NCBI RefSeq assembly: GCF_947253065.1
Contig: NZ_CAMXWS010000051.1
Coordinates: forward strand, 1-8,505
Reading direction: 5' to 3'
Length of the DNA: 8,505 nucleotides
Source of the DNA: an uncultured Corynebacterium sp.
Lineage (GTDB): Bacteria; Actinomycetota; Actinomycetes; Mycobacteriales; Mycobacteriaceae
Shown here: positions 5,679 through 8,505 of the stretch, one piece after another
Layout: every line of letters begins with the position of its first letter
Position numbering within the stretch: position 1 is the first letter of the stretch
The notes under the pieces: model-generated
Told to the model about the DNA's origin: nothing
The model's database searches: none
The model's input: the letters and a program-made list of their open reading frames with translations, nothing else
Program-made: the position numbers and the translations under genes

Positions 5679-6610
5679 GCCAGCTGCGCGATGCGCCGAA
5701 CTGCGTCCTCGACTGCGAATTCGGGATCGCCGCCTTGACCTTTCACCGTGGCGTCAAGGTCCGCGACGATGATCACCGCCTCGCTTACAGCATGTCCGGA
5801 CCAGTTGCGTGCAACCTGCATTGTTTTCTTAGCGACGAACGGGTGCATACCCACCGTCCGCGCGATCTGATCCGGATTGCCACGGGTCTGGTACAGCTTT
5901 GCAATATCGCCCACCTTGTTCGCCAAAGCTGCTGCGATGGCGACGGGGCTGATGCCCAGCTGCAATGCCCGGCGCGTGCTGGCCAGCGCACGGTCAGTGC
6001 GTCCCGCGACGGTCTGATCCGCGATGTCAAAGCCGGATACCTCCGCTACTCCCGTGTAATAGGCGCGGACTTTGGCCACGGTGATCTCGCCCTCTGTGTC
6101 TGCGACGAGCTGCTCAATCGCGCTCGCCAGCTCACGAAGATCCGAACCGACGGACTCCAACAGCGCACCGATCACATCAGGAGTCGGGCGCACCCCATGG
6201 CGACGAAATTCCGCGGTCACCCAGCTTTGCCGCTCGCGCTGATTGGGCGATTTCACCTCATGGACTTCAGCGGCCTTGCGGAATTTGGGCACATACGCCT
6301 TATTGCGTCCCTTGCCGCTGTGCACAATCACCAGGGTCATGCCCGGCGTGGGATCCACGGCAGCCTGCAAGAGCAGCTCCGTGGGTTCTTTGCCAGCCAG
6401 CTCGGTATTGGTGATCACCACAACGCGTTCCTCAGCGAACAAGGACGGACTGGTGGCCTGCGCCAGCTCAGAGGCCGTCACGTCGCCAGCGCGCAGGGTA
6501 GTCACCTCGGCGGCGGGGCCGACCTCGTCGATGATGCTCTTCGTCGCACGTTCGGCGAGGAACTCATCTTCACCGACGATGAAGTGCACTGGGTTGATCA
6601 TGCTGGTCAT
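5675..6610 (-). CDS. holA: DNA polymerase III delta subunit (clamp loader)
   Basis: HolA is the delta subunit of the clamp-loader complex, which opens the sliding clamp and loads it on primed DNA. The 311-residue product has the family features. HFIVGEDEFLAERA at 9-22 is the start of the N-terminal domain. SPSLFAEERVVVITN (54-68) is the clamp-contacting segment typical of delta. GSDLRELASAIEQL (around 150-170) and LANKVGDIAKLYQ further on belong to the later helical domains, and the protein ends with FAVEDAVRRIAQLA. The predicted start (ATG at 6610-6608) lies within comEC, overlapping it by 41 bases; the ATG at 6601-6599 is equally plausible. Neither has a good SD sequence. The stop overlaps the ankyrin gene start. 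Placement beside comEC is usual in bacteria. Confidence 0.93.
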   Translation of the reverse strand: MTSMINPVHFIVGEDEFLAERATKSIIDEVGPAAEVTTLRAGDVTASELAQATSPSLFAEERVVVITNTELAGKEPTELLLQAAVDPTPGMTLVIVHSGKGRNKAYVPKFRKAAEVHEVKSPNQRERQSWVTAEFRRHGVRPTPDVIGALLESVGSDLRELASAIEQLVADTEGEITVAKVRAYYTGVAEVSGFDIADQTVAGRTDRALASTRRALQLGISPVAIAAALANKVGDIAKLYQTRGNPDQIARTVGMHPFVAKKTMQVARNWSGHAVSEAVIIVADLDATVKGQGGDPEFAVEDAVRRIAQLA

Positions 6611-8177
6611 TGTACGGATAGATCACCGGAATTCCGTCCTGGGTGACCACAGGCCTTTTTCGCTGTGTGCCCTCCCGCACCGCTACGGCAGTGGTGCCAG
6701 GCGGGAGGGGCCCGATGTCCTCCTCCCGGTCGACAACAAGAATATTTCGCTTATCCACATCCACCTTTCCCTCCCCACTCCCCATCACCCCTACTGACAC
6801 AATGAGCACGGCGCAGGTAAGCGTGATCCGTGGTTTGTGCGCAATGAAGCCGGCGAGCACCCACCCGTAGAACACCGCTGCCTCAATGGGGCGTGCTTGC
6901 ACTGTTGCACTGGGCAGACTCGCCCCGGTCTCAGCGACCGTGCGGACCCACCCGGCAAGTGGCTGCACCACCCACAACAGCGGCGTGGCTAGCGCGGTGT
7001 GCAGCTGCGCGAGAATCGCTGCTGCCATGCCCAGTACTGTCACGGCGCCCACGACGGGACTGACCAGAACATTCGCCACCACCGCGACCAAAGAGACCTT
7101 CCCCGCCATGCCCGCGATGATCGGTGCCGTAGCAAGATCGGCTGCCGCAGCCACCGACACCACCTTTGCCACGATGTCCGGCCACCCCAACGGTGCCAAT
7201 GCCCGGTAGATCAGCGGGGAGATAGCCACGATGCCAGCTGTGGCCGCAGTGGAGAGGGCGAATGCGTAATTGACCGCCAAGTCCGAATCCACCAGGACCA
7301 GCCCGATGATGGAAAGGCACAGTGCGTGAATTGGTTCCGTCCGAGTAGACGAGACGACCGCGGTGAATCCCACGAGTCCCGACACCGTGGCGCGAAGCAC
7401 ACTGGGTTCTGGCCCGACGAGCCCGGCATAGACCAGCAGCGCACAACCAGCCGTGGCGATCTGTACGCGCAGCCCAAACCTGCACAGTCGTGACACCAGC
7501 AGCGCGGCCGCTGCGACGTACATACAATTCGCGCCACTGACTGCACTCAAATGGCTCAATCCGGTGTCGATATACGCTTGTTGTTCTTCCGGGGACTGTA
7601 AGGAGACATCACCCACCACCATTCCGGGGATCAGGCCTTGGGCGTGCTCCCCCACTACCGCTTCAACAGCGGTGCTGAATCTGTCTCGCACCGCAGCTGC
7701 GAAAGCCGCGAAGCCAGTGGGCTGCCCAAGCACATCGATCGCGCCCTCCACGGTCACCGCACCCACACCAGGGCGCGTCGATTCGGTTGCTTCCCCAGCG
7801 ATCTCAACTGGCGTCCCGCTAACTAACTGCCCCGGCACTTCCGCTGTGAATACCGGAACCGGGACTGGGTAGCCCTCCACATTGACTCGGACGAACCAGT
7901 CGCCTGAATCAAGTTGTTTCGGCGCACCAGCGACAGTCCCTGTGAAGGCTTCACCAAAATCAGTGCCACGTGCAGTCATGCACCGCACCCACGCCACCGC
8001 GCTCGAGCAGGCCCCCAACCCACCGCACAGAATTGCTTGCCCAGGCTCACGCCACACCACACAGCCCACCACTGCGACCGCGATAATGCCTAAGGCGACC
8101 ACCGGCCCCGCCACGATCACAGCGATGGCCACCGCCCACACCACGAGTGCAGCTGGGACCAAACGAAGTTCACTCAT
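6570..8177 (-). CDS. comEC: ComEC/Rec2-family DNA-uptake membrane protein lacking the metallo-beta-lactamase domain
   Basis: ComEC forms the inner-membrane channel for single-stranded DNA in competent bacteria. This 535-residue version has two or three N-terminal hydrophobic segments (about 5-65), an OB-fold-like external region (about 72-150, FTGTVAGAPKQLDSGDWFV) and the competence domain. That domain carries the family motif GLSHLSAVSGAN (206-217), PSVLRATVSG (258-267) and several hydrophobic segments to about residue 465. After the last segment there is only a hydrophilic tail of about 65 residues, with no DVGQGD or HxHxDH motif. The usual C-terminal metallo-beta-lactamase-like domain of about 250 residues is absent. 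Short ComEC proteins of this type occur in actinobacteria. Its ATG overlaps the comEA stop in TAATG, and the region before it has no SD sequence, so it is probably coupled to comEA. Confidence 0.9.
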   Translation of the reverse strand: MSELRLVPAALVVWAVAIAVIVAGPVVALGIIAVAVVGCVVWREPGQAILCGGLGACSSAVAWVRCMTARGTDFGEAFTGTVAGAPKQLDSGDWFVRVNVEGYPVPVPVFTAEVPGQLVSGTPVEIAGEATESTRPGVGAVTVEGAIDVLGQPTGFAAFAAAVRDRFSTAVEAVVGEHAQGLIPGMVVGDVSLQSPEEQQAYIDTGLSHLSAVSGANCMYVAAAALLVSRLCRFGLRVQIATAGCALLVYAGLVGPEPSVLRATVSGLVGFTAVVSSTRTEPIHALCLSIIGLVLVDSDLAVNYAFALSTAATAGIVAISPLIYRALAPLGWPDIVAKVVSVAAAADLATAPIIAGMAGKVSLVAVVANVLVSPVVGAVTVLGMAAAILAQLHTALATPLLWVVQPLAGWVRTVAETGASLPSATVQARPIEAAVFYGWVLAGFIAHKPRITLTCAVLIVSVGVMGSGEGKVDVDKRNILVVDREEDIGPLPPGTTAVAVREGTQRKRPVVTQDGIPVIYPYNDQHDQPSALHRR

Positions 8178-8505
8178 TAAAGGGAAACCGCGTCTTTGAG
8201 GGATTCGAATTTGGCGGGGCCGATGCCTTTGACGTCGAGAAGCTGCTCAATGTCGGTGAATGACCCGATGGATTCTCGGTGCGCGATGATCGCGGCTGCT
8301 GTCGCCTCCCCTACGCCCGGCAGCTCAGTGAGCTCTTCTGCTGAGGCCGTGTTCACAGAGATCCCACCACCGGCATCCCCCGGCGCATCGGGCGGGGCCT
8401 CCCCCTTGTTCAACACGACGATCTGCTGCCCATCGGCGACCACCTGGGCCAGGTTGAGGCTGAGCAGCTCAGCCTCCGGGAGTGGTTGGGCGTGATCGAG
8501 GGCGT
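8177..8505 (-). CDS. comEA: ComEA-type helix-hairpin-helix DNA-binding protein, N-terminal part outside the window
   Basis: ComEA is the envelope DNA receptor that delivers DNA to ComEC. The last 108 residues are visible. The first part, LNLAQVVADGQQIVVL, looks like the end of an SLBB-type domain. A Gly/Pro-rich linker follows. The C-terminal helix-hairpin-helix pair reads ISVNTASAEELTELPGVGEA and then LLDVKGIGPAKFESLKDAV, with the two GVG/GIG turns typical of the fold. The frame stays open to the window edge, and the signal-anchor segment and true start must lie beyond 8505. The GTG at 8443 is not the start, because coding sequence continues upstream in the same frame. It is the first visible gene of the operon. 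Confidence 0.92.
   Translation of the reverse strand, partial: ALDHAQPLPEAELLSLNLAQVVADGQQIVVLNKGEAPPDAPGDAGGGISVNTASAEELTELPGVGEATAAAIIAHRESIGSFTDIEQLLDVKGIGPAKFESLKDAVSL

Noticed and set aside
5735..6646. A 303-codon plus-strand ORF opposite holA
   Set aside because: Antisense to holA, with no recognisable domain and no promoter or RBS.
1..8505. Mobile elements, CRISPR arrays, tRNA or rRNA genes
   Set aside because: No transposase or integrase motifs, no direct-repeat array, no cloverleaf-like sequence in the gaps, and gene order looks like stable core chromosome.

Overview
The window looks like chromosomal housekeeping DNA from an actinobacterium, most likely a Corynebacterium or close relative. 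The clues are a GC-rich base composition, a LepA whose sequence reads as corynebacterial, a ComEC that ends without its nuclease-like domain, and the grouping of lepA, a PemK-like gene, rpsT and holA/comEC/comEA. As I remember it, that grouping also occurs in mycobacteria (lepA, rpsT, holA, comEC and comEA lie near one another). The species cannot be fixed from the sequence alone. I see no insertion sequence, CRISPR array, tRNA, rRNA or prophage part.

Layout. Bases 1-1816 (minus strand) hold nearly all of lepA, with only its C-terminal end outside the window. A 131-base divergent spacer separates it from three plus-strand genes: a 225-residue protein with two membrane segments and no recognised family, a 168-residue PemK/MazF-like protein, and rpsT (ribosomal protein bS20), which ends in a clear intrinsic terminator. 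A secreted PHB-depolymerase/LpqC-type esterase follows from its own strong, apparently leaderless promoter. The esterase converges with a minus-strand operon. In transcription order that operon is comEA (5' end outside the window), comEC, holA, a small ankyrin-repeat protein and a LysE/RhtB-type amino-acid exporter. Each junction in the operon overlaps, by 1, 41, 4 and 4 bases.

How the genes work together. lepA and rpsT serve translation. comEA and comEC encode DNA-uptake-type envelope proteins, and holA encodes the delta subunit of the replicative clamp loader. The ankyrin protein and the exporter sit downstream, probably translationally coupled to holA. The esterase acts outside the cytoplasm. 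The PemK-like protein has no visible antitoxin partner and probably has a solitary role.

Most notable structures: two perfect 7-bp/3-nt hairpins in tandem at the convergent esterase/exporter junction, the first covering both stop codons; two promoters placed so that transcripts would start at or next to the ATG (PemK-like gene and esterase); a ComEC with no metallo-beta-lactamase-like C-terminal domain; and a long leader before rpsT. I found no convincing new multi-gene system. The items offered are local and testable.
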